A stretch of DNA of 64,000 bases, from positions 24,381-88,380 of the forward strand of contig JBEBGV010000012.1 of the NCBI GenBank assembly GCA_040081265.1, in the 5' to 3' direction. Shown here piece by piece: positions 33,971 to 43,118 of this stretch; within the stretch, counting starts at the first letter, position 1, and each line of letters starts with the position of its first letter. A model generated the notes under the pieces. That model saw only the letters and a list, made by a program, of their open reading frames with translations, was not told the DNA's origin and did no database searches. Position numbers and translations under genes: made by a program. Source of the stretch: JBEBGV01 sp040081265. GTDB taxonomy: Bacteria; Acidobacteriota; Vicinamibacteria; Vicinamibacterales; UBA2999.

Positions 33971-35391
33971 GCGCTGGCGATGAGGTATTCACGTTCGATT
34001 GCGTTTGCCAGAGTCTCAGCGGCCGGGATGTCTTCGCCGAGCGGGCGAAGAAACTGGCACGCGAATTGTCGATAGCGAGAACCGTCCGAGTTACTGCGCA
34101 GCACCGACGTGAGTTGGCTCAGGTGCTCCTCGAATGTCGATGACAGCACCACACAGCCTCCTTCCTCCTCCAGAAGATAGCGAAAGTGCAGGGTACTGAC
34201 CTGACCATCGGCAGCGCCGTCGCCTGCAACGATCGTGAAGACTGGGCGGCCGACAATCGCAGCCTCAAGGGCAGCGCTGGTATTCAGGCCAACAACCGCG
34301 CTGCTGTGGTGCAGCGCGTCGTAGAATCCCTGCGCGCGCCGGTAGTGTGTTCGCACGACCACGGCGCGTGGATCGTCGAACGGGCGGGTAATCGTGCCTT
34401 TCTTCATCTTCGCGTTCCAGCCGACCGTCTGAGCCGGGCCTTCCTCAGGCTCCATCCTGACATCCGGATGTGGTCGAATGAGAATGTTGCATTCGCGAAG
34501 CCGAGCATCTTCGGATGTGCGAATCTGCCGAACCCAGCTGGCGATGAATGGCAATTCCGTGCCTGTAACGACAAACTTCGAAGAACCCAGGTAGATCAGA
34601 ATCGGCTTTGCTGGATCCAGGCCGAGAGGCGCGCAGAACTCCTGCCGCGTGGTCTCCGGCACGAGCTTAAAGAATTCGTCGAACCTTGGCGCCCCGGTGG
34701 CGATCGCTCGCTCGATCGGATACCCGTGCAGCGAGACCGCCTCCTGACGCTGACGCTCGTTCCAGACAAACAGACGATCGGGCGGTAGATGCAAGCCGCC
34801 CTTGGTGCTGAGGTTGTCCCAGCTGAAAAGCACCATGCCAGTGGGAATCCCCATCTGTTGAGCGCTCTTTATGATCTCCGTTTGCGAAGAGCCAAGGTCG
34901 ACTAACGGCGACACCAAAACGACGTCGGGGCGCGGACTGCTGAGCAGTGCTTCAATCCGGGGGTCACTTGGAATGGCCTGTTCCATCAGACCGGCAATCA
35001 GTTGAAGGCGCTGCCTCACGGTGCTTGACAGTTCCAGTCCGCGGTCGCTCCACCCGGCCTCCGGCACCTGTTCGCCGCCTGACAGTGAGCGCAGTAGCTT
35101 TTCGAACGCACGCGCGCGCAACTTGGCAGCACCTTGGTAAGGCTGCTCGAGGTAACGCAAGTAGTCGGCCCCTCGCCTGATGCTGGTCGCGACAGGAGCC
35201 CATTCGTCAGTGCGTCTCGGCTCCCAGATCTCAATCGACAAATTCGGACTCGCTGTCACACCTTCCGGAACAGACAGGTCATCGTCCGGCCAGACGAGCC
35301 GCACCAAGTGGCCGCGCTGCAGGAGGATGTTAATCAGGCCCGCGTAGGTGGCCACGTAGTTGCGCTGCTTCAGCGCGATGAAGATCTTCAC
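33967..35391 (-). CDS. Family-B GT-B-like putative glycosyltransferase, copy B7
   Basis: 474 aa from GTG 35391, where KIFIALKQRNYVATYAG aligns with other copies. Motifs are more diverged: FSWDNLSTKGG in place of WDHLSSK, VWNERQRQEAVSLHG, ATGAPRFDEFF in place of VTGAQ, LIRPHPDVR and VVGLNTSAALEAAIVGRPV. It ends without the long charged tail. It lies downstream of the IS3 remnant and the truncated methyltransferase, the same MT-to-B order as at 23 kb. Confidence 0.62.
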   Translation of the reverse strand: MKIFIALKQRNYVATYAGLINILLQRGHLVRLVWPDDDLSVPEGVTASPNLSIEIWEPRRTDEWAPVATSIRRGADYLRYLEQPYQGAAKLRARAFEKLLRSLSGGEQVPEAGWSDRGLELSSTVRQRLQLIAGLMEQAIPSDPRIEALLSSPRPDVVLVSPLVDLGSSQTEIIKSAQQMGIPTGMVLFSWDNLSTKGGLHLPPDRLFVWNERQRQEAVSLHGYPIERAIATGAPRFDEFFKLVPETTRQEFCAPLGLDPAKPILIYLGSSKFVVTGTELPFIASWVRQIRTSEDARLRECNILIRPHPDVRMEPEEGPAQTVGWNAKMKKGTITRPFDDPRAVVVRTHYRRAQGFYDALHHSSAVVGLNTSAALEAAIVGRPVFTIVAGDGAADGQVSTLHFRYLLEEEGGCVVLSSTFEEHLSQLTSVLRSNSDGSRYRQFACQFLRPLGEDIPAAETLANAIEREYLIASA

Positions 35392-35419
35392 TGGAGCGAG
35401 TCCTGCGGTGCGAGAAACA

Positions 35420-35589
35420 TCACAAGGAAGGGCGTTCTGGCCTGCGGGCAATCATCCTGAGGTTCTTCCCGTAGGCTCCGGCGTTGGCGAGAAACTGCAA
35501 GATGTCCGCAATCTCGGCGAGACCGTCATCTGGACGTTCCAAGACCTCGCGGCGATACCAGAGATAATCCTGCATGTCCAAGCCCGTGC
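35420..35589 (-). pseudogene. 3' fragment of a zinc-ribbon methyltransferase (second copy of MT3)
   Basis: Reading the minus strand gives LDMQDYLWYRREVLERPDDG to FLANAGAYGKNLRMIARR, nearly identical to the last 50 residues of MT3 (23218-24219), then a divergent short end with stop at 35420-35422. Similarity stops abruptly near 35587, where the IS3-family sequence begins. The rest of the gene is gone. Confidence 0.8.
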
Positions 35590-36424
35590 TCATGCGGATG
35601 CGGCGTAACGCCCGCCGCGCTCGTCAGGCGATCGAGGTCCTGACGACGGACCATCAGCTCTCGGTCCGACGCGCGTACCGCGTCGTTGGGCTGGCACGCG
35701 CGGCGCAATACCTCCCGCTGGTCGACCCGGCAGTGCAGGACGCGGCCGTGATTGCCGCCGTGCAGGACTTCGTGGCGGAGCATCCGCGCCTGGGTTTCTG
35801 GAAGTACTACGACCGCCGTCGCCTGAATGGCCACCGGTGGAATCACAAACGCGTGTATCGCGTCTCCTGCGCGCTGCGCTTGAATTTGCCTCGTCGGACG
35901 AAACGACGCGTGCCGCCGCTGTTTCGGCAGACGCTGCTGGCGCCGACGCGCCTCAACGAGATCTGGGCGATCGACTTCGTGCACGACGCGCTGTACGGCG
36001 GCCGGCGGTTTCGGACCTTCAACGTGCTGGACGAAGGCAATCGGGAGTGCCTGACCATTGAAGTCGGCACGTCGCTGCAGGCCTCGCGCGTCATCCACGT
36101 CTTGGACCAACTCGTGGCGCTCTACGGTCGTCTTGATCGGCTGCGGCTCGACAACGGACCGGAACTGACCTCGCAGGTGCTCACCGAGTGGTGCGCCCAG
36201 CGCGGCATCGGGCTGCAGTACATCCAGCATGGGAAGCCGGTGCAGAACGCCTCATCGAACACTTCAACCGCACGTATCGCGAGGATGTCTTGAACGCCTA
36301 TCTCTTTCACTCCACGCCGGAGGCCCTGCAGTTTCCTGATGCGTGGCTCGTCGACTACGACGAGCGACGGCCCCATGACGCGCTGGGCCGAGTCCTCCGC
36401 TTACGTATTAGCCGCGCGTCTTAA
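35590..36424 (+). mobile_element. IS3-family remnant: OrfB without OrfA, frameshifted
   Basis: The plus-strand frame (coding from about 35593) reads as IS3 OrfB: LSVRRAYRVVGLARAAQYL, HPRLGFWKYYDRRR, HKRVYRV, WAIDFVHDAL (first Asp) and LDNGPE (second Asp). At about 36250 one base is missing after QNA. The expected FIEHFNRTYRE with the catalytic Glu, and the tail DYDERRPHDALG, continue in the next frame to 36424. OrfA is absent and I see no terminal inverted repeats, so this is a fragment joined to a truncated methyltransferase. Confidence 0.85.
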
Positions 36425-36608
36425 CCCCGCCGGAGTCCAGATATTCGTGTTCCGCTTGACGGGGGAGCGTACCTAACCGTTCGCCGACATACAATGCGCT
36501 GCGCGCAGTGCGACGCTCCAAACATAGGCGATGCGCCGGCGGACGGCCGCCAAGTCGCGAGCAGCGATCGGCCGTCCGAGACTGGAGCCGCTGCACACTT
36601 CGCTGATT

Positions 36609-38363
36609 TCAGGAGTGGGTGTCAGGGCCATCAGACGGGGTCCTTGCTGCGCGCAGGCGGGCAATGAATTGACCCCGCACCAACCGTGACGCACGTAAGA
36701 ATCGAGAAGGCAGGCGGTGGAGCCAACGAAGCATATTCCAACCTTGTTTCCTTAAGCGACGGATAGTCCATCCGGACGCCTTGCGAAGAAGGCGAATCGG
36801 ACGCACCAACGACCTCTTGCGCAGCCGATCGAGCTCGGGTTCGACCCTCTTCCACCAAGGATCTCGTTGTCGGCCGTCATCGTCAAGCGCGGGCGTGAAT
36901 AGGTTGATCAATATTGCCGCGGGCAACAGCAAGAGTCGACTCACACGGATGCCTAACGCCTCCGGCACTATATCGACTCGGAGTTCTGCGGCCCGTTCCA
37001 GCGCATCACACAGCTTCGGCGTGGCCGCCTCTGCAACTCCCATGGGCCGAATGAACGAGGCCACAAAGCGGTCCAGTTGCTGACGTGTTTCATTGGGATT
37101 GGCGAGAACATCCGCAAGCTGCGCCAGATGTTCGCCCACGGTCGATGCGATCCTAAGGAAGCCGCCATTCTCTGGTAGGAGATAACGGAAGTGCAATGTC
37201 CCGTCCTGCGTACCTGCAAAGTCTGACGTGCGAAGCGATAAGACGGGCTTGCGTAGAATCGATGCCTCTATCATCGCGCTCGTGTTGATGCCAACAACCG
37301 CATCGCTGTAGTAGAGAGAGTCAAAGAAACCATCCCGCGACAGTTCGGACGCCGGGGTGTACCGTGCCCTCGGCCAAATCGCCACGGGTGCCAAGTCCGA
37401 AAAGTCTGCCGTCTCCCATGCAACGCCATTAAACGGATGTGGGCGGATCAGCACCGCAGCATCGCGTACACCAGGCCCGCCTTCCTGCCGCAGCGCTGTC
37501 AACCACCTCCGAACGAAGGGCACTTCCTGCTCGGAGCGTGCGATGAATATGGACGAGGCCGTGTACAGCACGATTGGGAGATCCGTGGGCAGACCGACGG
37601 TCGAACAGAAAAGCTCACGGCGCTGGCTGGGTTGGCGTTCGAACCAGCGATCGAAGAGCTGCGCGCCAGTCACCGAAATCCGTTCGACGGGGATCCCGTG
37701 CAGTGAGACCGCCTCTTCGCGCTGGTAGGCATTCCAAACTGTCACGGCGTCGGGCACCACGCGCAAGTGTCCTTTGTTGGTCAAATTGTCCCAGCTGGCA
37801 ACCGAGAGCGTCGTGGGAATGCCAAGCGCATGGGCGGCACGAATCAGGTCCACCTGCATCGAGACAAAGTCAACAAGCGGCGACACGACGACCAAATCGG
37901 GGCGCTGCTTCCGTAGGAACCCCACCAGAGTTGAGTTGACCGGTATCGCAGACTCCAACGCTCGAAGCCATGCATAAATCCGCTCGAGGGTTGCTGAAGG
38001 CAGTGAGGCCTCGCGTTCGAGCAAACCAATCAACAAAGGTGCGGCCTTAACAGCCTTTCGACGCGCCCGTTCGCGTAGGGCGGATGCTTCGGCCAAAGTC
38101 GGATGCAAGTAGCGAGCGTAATCGAAGCCGCCACGGACTGCCCTGGCAGTCTTCGTCCACACATCGCTTCGAGCCGGAATCTGGCCAAGGATTTCTATTC
38201 GAGGATCGCTAATCAGCTCATGGAGCCGCGCATGCTTCCGCTCACGCAGCCAGTTCACTCCAATGGAAACCGAGTGTCCGCGCTCGGCGAGTTCGGACAG
38301 CGTCGAGTCGAAGTACCGAAGGTACTCTGGTGATGCCAGTACGAAGAGGATGCGCTTACTCAT
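36609..38363 (-). CDS. Family-B GT-B-like putative glycosyltransferase, copy B8
   Basis: 584 aa, ATG 38363 overlapping the B9 stop as ATGA. RILFVLASPEYLRYFDS, ASWDNLTNKGHL (variant), VWNAYQREEAVSLHG, VTGAQLFDRWFER, LIRPHPFN, FDSLYYSDAVVGINTSAMIEASILRKPV, FIRPMGVA. A hydrophobic stretch near LLLLPAAILINLF (about 490) and a long basic C-terminus may attach it to the membrane. Codon usage is AT-shifted like its neighbours. Confidence 0.62.
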   Translation of the reverse strand: MSKRILFVLASPEYLRYFDSTLSELAERGHSVSIGVNWLRERKHARLHELISDPRIEILGQIPARSDVWTKTARAVRGGFDYARYLHPTLAEASALRERARRKAVKAAPLLIGLLEREASLPSATLERIYAWLRALESAIPVNSTLVGFLRKQRPDLVVVSPLVDFVSMQVDLIRAAHALGIPTTLSVASWDNLTNKGHLRVVPDAVTVWNAYQREEAVSLHGIPVERISVTGAQLFDRWFERQPSQRRELFCSTVGLPTDLPIVLYTASSIFIARSEQEVPFVRRWLTALRQEGGPGVRDAAVLIRPHPFNGVAWETADFSDLAPVAIWPRARYTPASELSRDGFFDSLYYSDAVVGINTSAMIEASILRKPVLSLRTSDFAGTQDGTLHFRYLLPENGGFLRIASTVGEHLAQLADVLANPNETRQQLDRFVASFIRPMGVAEAATPKLCDALERAAELRVDIVPEALGIRVSRLLLLPAAILINLFTPALDDDGRQRDPWWKRVEPELDRLRKRSLVRPIRLLRKASGWTIRRLRKQGWNMLRWLHRLPSRFLRASRLVRGQFIARLRAARTPSDGPDTHS

Positions 38364-39814
38364 CTCCGTAAACGGAGCAAGTCGTCAAGTGGCGAGAGAA
38401 GCAGTCTCCCAACAGTTGCCGAGAGTCTCGGGGAAGGCGGAGTCAAGCGGAGCGTGGCGGTTCGCTCGATCGCGTTTACTACTCGTGGGGTTGCCGGCTC
38501 AGTGAGTCCGTTGGGACGAACAAATGCCTCCACAAACCTTCGAATCCGAGAGTGGTCGTTGGGGGTGGAGAGTGACTCACCGACCTGCATCACATGCTGT
38601 TCCAGCGTTGAAGCGAGGCACAACAATCCGCCGCCCGCATCTTTCAGGTGCTGGAAGTGCAGGGTACCGTTCTGGGTGCCAGCAAACTCATCAGCCAGCA
38701 GCGAGAACACGGGACGCCCTACGATTGCCGACTCAATGAGCGCGCTGGTGTTCACTCCAACGACCGCATGGCAGTGGTACATCGAGTCGTAATATTCCGC
38801 CCGCGCCTCCGCGTCGATGGGGTTGGCCCCAGCCCTGGGCCAAATCGCCACCTGGGCGTGTGCCGAGAAATCCACTGACCGCCATTGATCGGCGTTCTGT
38901 GGATGTGGCCGGACCAGCAGGCCAAGGGAACGAACGTCGGGATCAGCGCTGACGCGCACTGCATCCATCCATCGTCGAACGAAGGGAACCTCGTAAGGAG
39001 CTATGAAAGGCGACGAACAGACATACAGCAGAAACGGCCTATCTGGCGATAGTCCAACTCGTCCGCAGAACTGGTTCCTGGTGGTACTGACCCGGCGCGT
39101 GAACCAATGGTCGTACGCTTGAGAACCAGTTACGGCAACGCGCCTCGGGTCCACGCCATGCAACTCGACGGCCTCTTTTCGTTGCATCTCGTTCCAGACT
39201 ACAACGCAGTCTGGCACTTCGTGAATGAGGCCTTTTGTCGTCAAGTGGTCCCAGCTACCCACTCCGAGGACGCTGGGAATGCCACGCCGCCGAGCCGCCC
39301 TGACATAGTCGACCTGCATTGAGCCGAAGTATAAGAGTGGCGTGAGGAGCAGAAGATCTGGCCGCAGACGTTCGAGGAGGGCTTCGACCTCGTGTCGCGG
39401 AGGAATGACGCGTTCCACCGCCCGCGCGCAGCGCATGAGCCATCGGTGCGCCCACCTCGACCGTAAAATCGGTAAGCGTGGAATGGCGACAACGACGGCG
39501 GGCGCGTGCGCTTTGGCGCGAGCCCGCAGCTCCCCGGCGTGTTCGAACTGTGGTTCAAGGTAACGCCAGTAGTCAATCGTGAGACGCACGAGCGAAGCCA
39601 CACTGACCCACTTGCCGCGAGCCTGGGGCTTAAGGATCTCGTGGGTCACCCTCGGAAACGAGTCAGATAGCGCCGCAATCAACTGCGAACCACCCACGCG
39701 GTCCGCGCGCTCCGCAACGATGTGGATGTCATGGCCCCGCTCGGCCAGAGTCACCACGGTGGATTGGAAGTTACGCAGAAACCCAAGGTTCTGAACGCTG
39801 AAAAGAATCCTCAA
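38360..39814 (-). CDS. Family-B GT-B-like putative glycosyltransferase, copy B9
   Basis: 484 aa. RILFSVQNLGFLRNFQS, GSWDHLTTKGLI, VWNEMQRKEAVELHG, VTGSQAYDHWFTR (Ser for Ala), LVRPHPQN, YDSMYHCHAVVGVNTSALIESAIVGRPV, VRPNGLT. No long charged tail. It lies 14 bp after family-A copy F, forming an A-B-B trio (F, B9, B8) transcribed leftward. Confidence 0.62.
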   Translation of the reverse strand: MRILFSVQNLGFLRNFQSTVVTLAERGHDIHIVAERADRVGGSQLIAALSDSFPRVTHEILKPQARGKWVSVASLVRLTIDYWRYLEPQFEHAGELRARAKAHAPAVVVAIPRLPILRSRWAHRWLMRCARAVERVIPPRHEVEALLERLRPDLLLLTPLLYFGSMQVDYVRAARRRGIPSVLGVGSWDHLTTKGLIHEVPDCVVVWNEMQRKEAVELHGVDPRRVAVTGSQAYDHWFTRRVSTTRNQFCGRVGLSPDRPFLLYVCSSPFIAPYEVPFVRRWMDAVRVSADPDVRSLGLLVRPHPQNADQWRSVDFSAHAQVAIWPRAGANPIDAEARAEYYDSMYHCHAVVGVNTSALIESAIVGRPVFSLLADEFAGTQNGTLHFQHLKDAGGGLLCLASTLEQHVMQVGESLSTPNDHSRIRRFVEAFVRPNGLTEPATPRVVNAIERTATLRLTPPSPRLSATVGRLLLSPLDDLLRLRR

Positions 39815-39828
39815 GGAAACCGAAACCT

Positions 39829-41076
39829 CTACAGCGATATGGCCGAGCCGACGAGTTTCCTAACAGAGCTATCAATTGCAGTCAGTGACCCTCCACCCAC
39901 GGTCGCAAACATACGCTGCGCATAGTCAAGGTGATGCGAATAGTAGTTATTTTCTGAATAGAAGGCGACGGTATTCACTCCACAAAGTGGCGCCAAATAA
40001 GAGAACCCGCCGTAGGTACCGATGAAGGCCGACGCACCTGCGATAGCCGCAGTTTGCACCGAGAGGTTCGTCTGGGGACTGCTGTGCTCCTCGATCGTGT
40101 GCACACGAGCATCGGCATCTTTCGCAACGAAGTCCACGTGATCGTCAACCTGCACTCCGCTCCCGAGCAGAACTATCTCGTGGTCGCGAGCGAGACGCCT
40201 CACGACGGATTGTACGAAAGACCTGTTTTCTTCTGTTTCCGGGAAACAGTCACTGAAGTAAAACCGCACCGCAACATAGTCCTTTGGCAGTCCGAGCGAT
40301 ATCGGCGGCGCGGTGATTTGCGCCGGGCTTGAATATTGATCGGCCCAGCGAACCGATGTGACCTGTTTCCAAAATGGCATGTACAGGGCGTACATCAACG
40401 CGGGATGTAGCACTCCCGCCCGACCGTCAGCACTCGCGGCCACTTCACGGAGGATCTGTCGGTCGAAAGCTCGCATCGTCCGCTGCTTCTTGGCCTCGGC
40501 CATGTGCGCTTTCAGTTCGGGCGCGGAGCGAAGGTCAAGGACATCGACGTAGCGTGCGCCGGCAAGACCGTACCAAGAGGCAGTCCCACCGCGCGAGACG
40601 ATCGTCAAGCGTTGGGGTTCGACGCCCAGTTTACGAACCACCCAACGCACAAACGGCACCCAATACAGCAACTCAAAGCCGACTTCCCCGGTCCACGGAC
40701 CCACAATGATGGTCTTCTCTGAGCGATCGAGTGACCGCAGGCGGCGAAGCGCACGCTCCTGAAGAAACTCCTGTTCACGACGAACATGCGCCGCCCGAAG
40801 AAGTCGATCTGAGAAGGCTATCTGCCGGCGGGTGCTTCGCTCAAGAGACTGGACGGCCTGCTCCAGGTGTGTTACTTGACGGTGATCAAAACGATCGACT
40901 CGATCCTTCAGGCGATCGACCTCCTCCGAAACCTGCCGAAAGCCTTTTACGAGACGATCGAGAGCGCGTTGAGCATGATATTCGCGCATTCGTCGATCGG
41001 AGGCATCCGGATGGACTATGGGTTCAATCGTGCGACCAATTTGCTGAGCAATCTTGTTCAGTAGGTTCTTCGACAT
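39829..41076 (-). CDS. Family-A (GPW motif) putative glycosyltransferase with coiled-coil N-terminus, copy F
   Basis: 415 aa from ATG 41076 (a TTG at 41088 is possible). N-terminal charged helix of about 100 residues (RLKDRVDRFDHRQ region), then GPWTGEVGFELLYWVPF, SRGGTASWY, HPALMYALY, YVAVRFYFSDCFP, VQVDDHVD, TNLSVQTAAIAGASAFIGTYGGFSYLAPLCGV. Closest to copy E. First gene of the leftward trio, so its promoter lies in the gap upstream. Confidence 0.62.
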   Translation of the reverse strand: MSKNLLNKIAQQIGRTIEPIVHPDASDRRMREYHAQRALDRLVKGFRQVSEEVDRLKDRVDRFDHRQVTHLEQAVQSLERSTRRQIAFSDRLLRAAHVRREQEFLQERALRRLRSLDRSEKTIIVGPWTGEVGFELLYWVPFVRWVVRKLGVEPQRLTIVSRGGTASWYGLAGARYVDVLDLRSAPELKAHMAEAKKQRTMRAFDRQILREVAASADGRAGVLHPALMYALYMPFWKQVTSVRWADQYSSPAQITAPPISLGLPKDYVAVRFYFSDCFPETEENRSFVQSVVRRLARDHEIVLLGSGVQVDDHVDFVAKDADARVHTIEEHSSPQTNLSVQTAAIAGASAFIGTYGGFSYLAPLCGVNTVAFYSENNYYSHHLDYAQRMFATVGGGSLTAIDSSVRKLVGSAISL

Positions 41077-41573
41077 CGGCAACTGCAAGTTAAAGGTCGG
41101 CGAGGATCAATCAATATCCTGGACAGGCTCCCGCCCTCTCACTCACACGTGCGAGTGTGCGAGCCAAGAGCTTCTGGCACAACTGTTCGACAAGTGCTCA
41201 CCACTCCGCTGCGCGGAGCCATGGAGGGGCTTAAGTTGAACAGGCTATACGCTGGCGATTCAGCCGCCAGTAGCGTTGCGTCAGAAGGTTGGCTTAGGGC
41301 GCGACAACCCTTGAATGGTAAGTGTTTTGCGAGAGAGGGTCAACGTTGGATTGACCTGAAGAATGCAATCAGGAGACCGGCAACCATGAGCCGAAAGTGA
41401 AGCAGCCAGGAGCCTGACAGACGTCAGCCATCGGCTAACCGGATGGACTCACACCGCAACCCGAAAGTTCTAACCTGAACGTTCCCGCTATAGTGGTTTT
41501 ATGTAAAGCAAAGACAGCCCACACGGCGTGGGACGGCTAAGAAAGAATCCAAGGAACGATATTATGGCTACCC
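41077..41573. promoter_or_regulatory. Intergenic region between divergent transcripts
   Basis: Nearly 500 bp without a convincing gene, AT-richer than its surroundings. It must hold the promoters of copy F (leftward) and of the ABC ATPase (rightward). The best candidate for the ATPase is TATAGT at 41489-41494, without a good -35. A small palindrome CCCAC-ACGGC-GTGGG lies at about 41518-41532. Nothing else stands out. Confidence 0.35.
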
Positions 41574-42764
41574 GTGCAACAGGGCCTCCAAAGTCTCAAC
41601 GTCAGACGTGTCAGTAAACGCTACCTGCTCGGCACTCGGCACAAGCGCGAGCTCTGGGCCCTGAGGGACGTATCGTTCGCAGTCAATCGAGGCGAGATTC
41701 TTGGCATCATCGGACCCAATGGTGCAGGCAAGACCACGCTCCTGAAAGTGCTCTCGCGCGTGACTCCTCCTACCGAAGGACGCATCGTCGGATCTGGACG
41801 GGTAGTCCCACTGCTAGCGCTAGGCGCGGGATTCCAACAAGATGTTTCGGGACGTGACAATATCTTCTTGAATGCAGCAATCTATGGAATTTCGGCAGAT
41901 GAGGTCGAAAGCCGCCTGGATGAGATCGTCGGGTTCGCAGACATTGGCGAGTTCATCGACGTACCCGTAAAAAAATACTCGAGTGGTATGTACCTCCGAC
42001 TCGCGTTTTCTGTGGCAATCAACATGCGCCCAGACATTCTGCTTGCCGATGAGGTCCTCGCAGTTGGAGACATCGACTTCCAAGAACGCTGCTTAGAACG
42101 GGTCAAGCAGATAGGCCAAGGTGGCATGAGCGTCCTGTTTGTCTCGCACGATATGACGGCGATCACTCGTTTGTGTGACCGAGTCATGTGGCTCAGTGCC
42201 GGTGAAGTCGTTCAGATTGGCGATCCTGAAGAGGTTGTCGCCGCCTATCAAAGCGCGGCATGGTCCCGAACGGGGCGAAGGCCAAAGGACAACCGAAGCG
42301 GGGGACACAAGAACGACTTCGCAGAGATTCAGTTTGTCATGCTGACGGCCTCGGACGGCCGTGAGATCGGTGCGGTACGCGTCGAGGATGAGGTGTCTAT
42401 TAAGGCGGGGGTCCGCCTGCTCCAGCCTGGGATCAGCTTAAAATTCGTATTTCACATCAGGACTCAAGGAGTATTGGCCTTCCGCACACGCTCTGGGGTG
42501 TACCCAGCGCTCCCCCCCGGGGTTCATACTGCCTCGATACGTATTCCTGCCCATCTGCTGGCCGAAACAATCTACACGGTCAGCGTTGACGTCATCTTAG
42601 TTGACAACGGGGAAGCGCTAAAGCCGATTTCAGCGTTCAATGCTCTGTCGTTTCAAGTCTTTAACGCTGTTTCGGGTCGCCGGGATCCCGGAGGCATCGT
42701 TGCGCCTAAGCTCGCGTGGGCACTCGAAACCGTTGTCCTCGACGGCGCCAGGGGAGACACTTGA
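41574..42764 (+). CDS. ABC transporter ATP-binding protein for polysaccharide export (Wzt-type)
   Basis: 396 aa. Walker A GPNGAGKT (47-54), signature YSSGMYLRLAF (about 139), Walker B ILLADE and the switch His in FVSHDMTAI. The remaining C-terminal 150 residues form an extra domain, as in Wzt proteins that recognise the O-antigen chain end. GTG 41574 is the start of the intact frame. An ATG at 41564 has a better ribosome-binding site (AAGGA, 41551-41555) but its frame stops after 17 codons, so a one-base error or a real frameshift near the start is possible. Confidence 0.88.
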   Translation: MQQGLQSLNVRRVSKRYLLGTRHKRELWALRDVSFAVNRGEILGIIGPNGAGKTTLLKVLSRVTPPTEGRIVGSGRVVPLLALGAGFQQDVSGRDNIFLNAAIYGISADEVESRLDEIVGFADIGEFIDVPVKKYSSGMYLRLAFSVAINMRPDILLADEVLAVGDIDFQERCLERVKQIGQGGMSVLFVSHDMTAITRLCDRVMWLSAGEVVQIGDPEEVVAAYQSAAWSRTGRRPKDNRSGGHKNDFAEIQFVMLTASDGREIGAVRVEDEVSIKAGVRLLQPGISLKFVFHIRTQGVLAFRTRSGVYPALPPGVHTASIRIPAHLLAETIYTVSVDVILVDNGEALKPISAFNALSFQVFNAVSGRRDPGGIVAPKLAWALETVVLDGARGDT

Positions 42765-43118
42765 CGCTCCTGCAGAAAGTAGATGCGCAGCATCCGCTCC
42801 AAGGGCATCGGCTTGTGCCCTGGCAGGCCTTCGGACAGTGGGGCTCAACCAGCGCCGTCCAGCAGTTCCACGGGAGCACCGCGTCCATCTCGGCGAGGAA
42901 GCGCTCCCGGAGCGTCATCTTCCGCTTGCAATCCCACGCCAGCGAAACGAATGTCGGCTGGGTAGCGCGATCACCGGTGCAGAGCTTCCCTAGCTTCAGC
43001 TGCCCAGGCGCCTGACAGGCGCAACGTCAGTGAAGCGAATTTAGTGAAGGCGTTACAGCCTATTGCCCTTGGAAAAGTCAAGAAACTGCAATCTGATAAA
43101 GGCCACGACGGCCAGATC
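42765..43118 (-). mobile_element. IS5-type transposase remnant between the exporter genes
   Basis: On the minus strand about 42775-42960 reads MTLRERFLAEMDAVLPW, WTALVEPHCPKA and, in another frame, HKPMPLERMLRIYFLQER. This is the N-terminal pattern of IS5-family transposases, interrupted by at least one frameshift and missing the catalytic part. From about 42965 to 43118 I see no gene. Confidence 0.7.
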
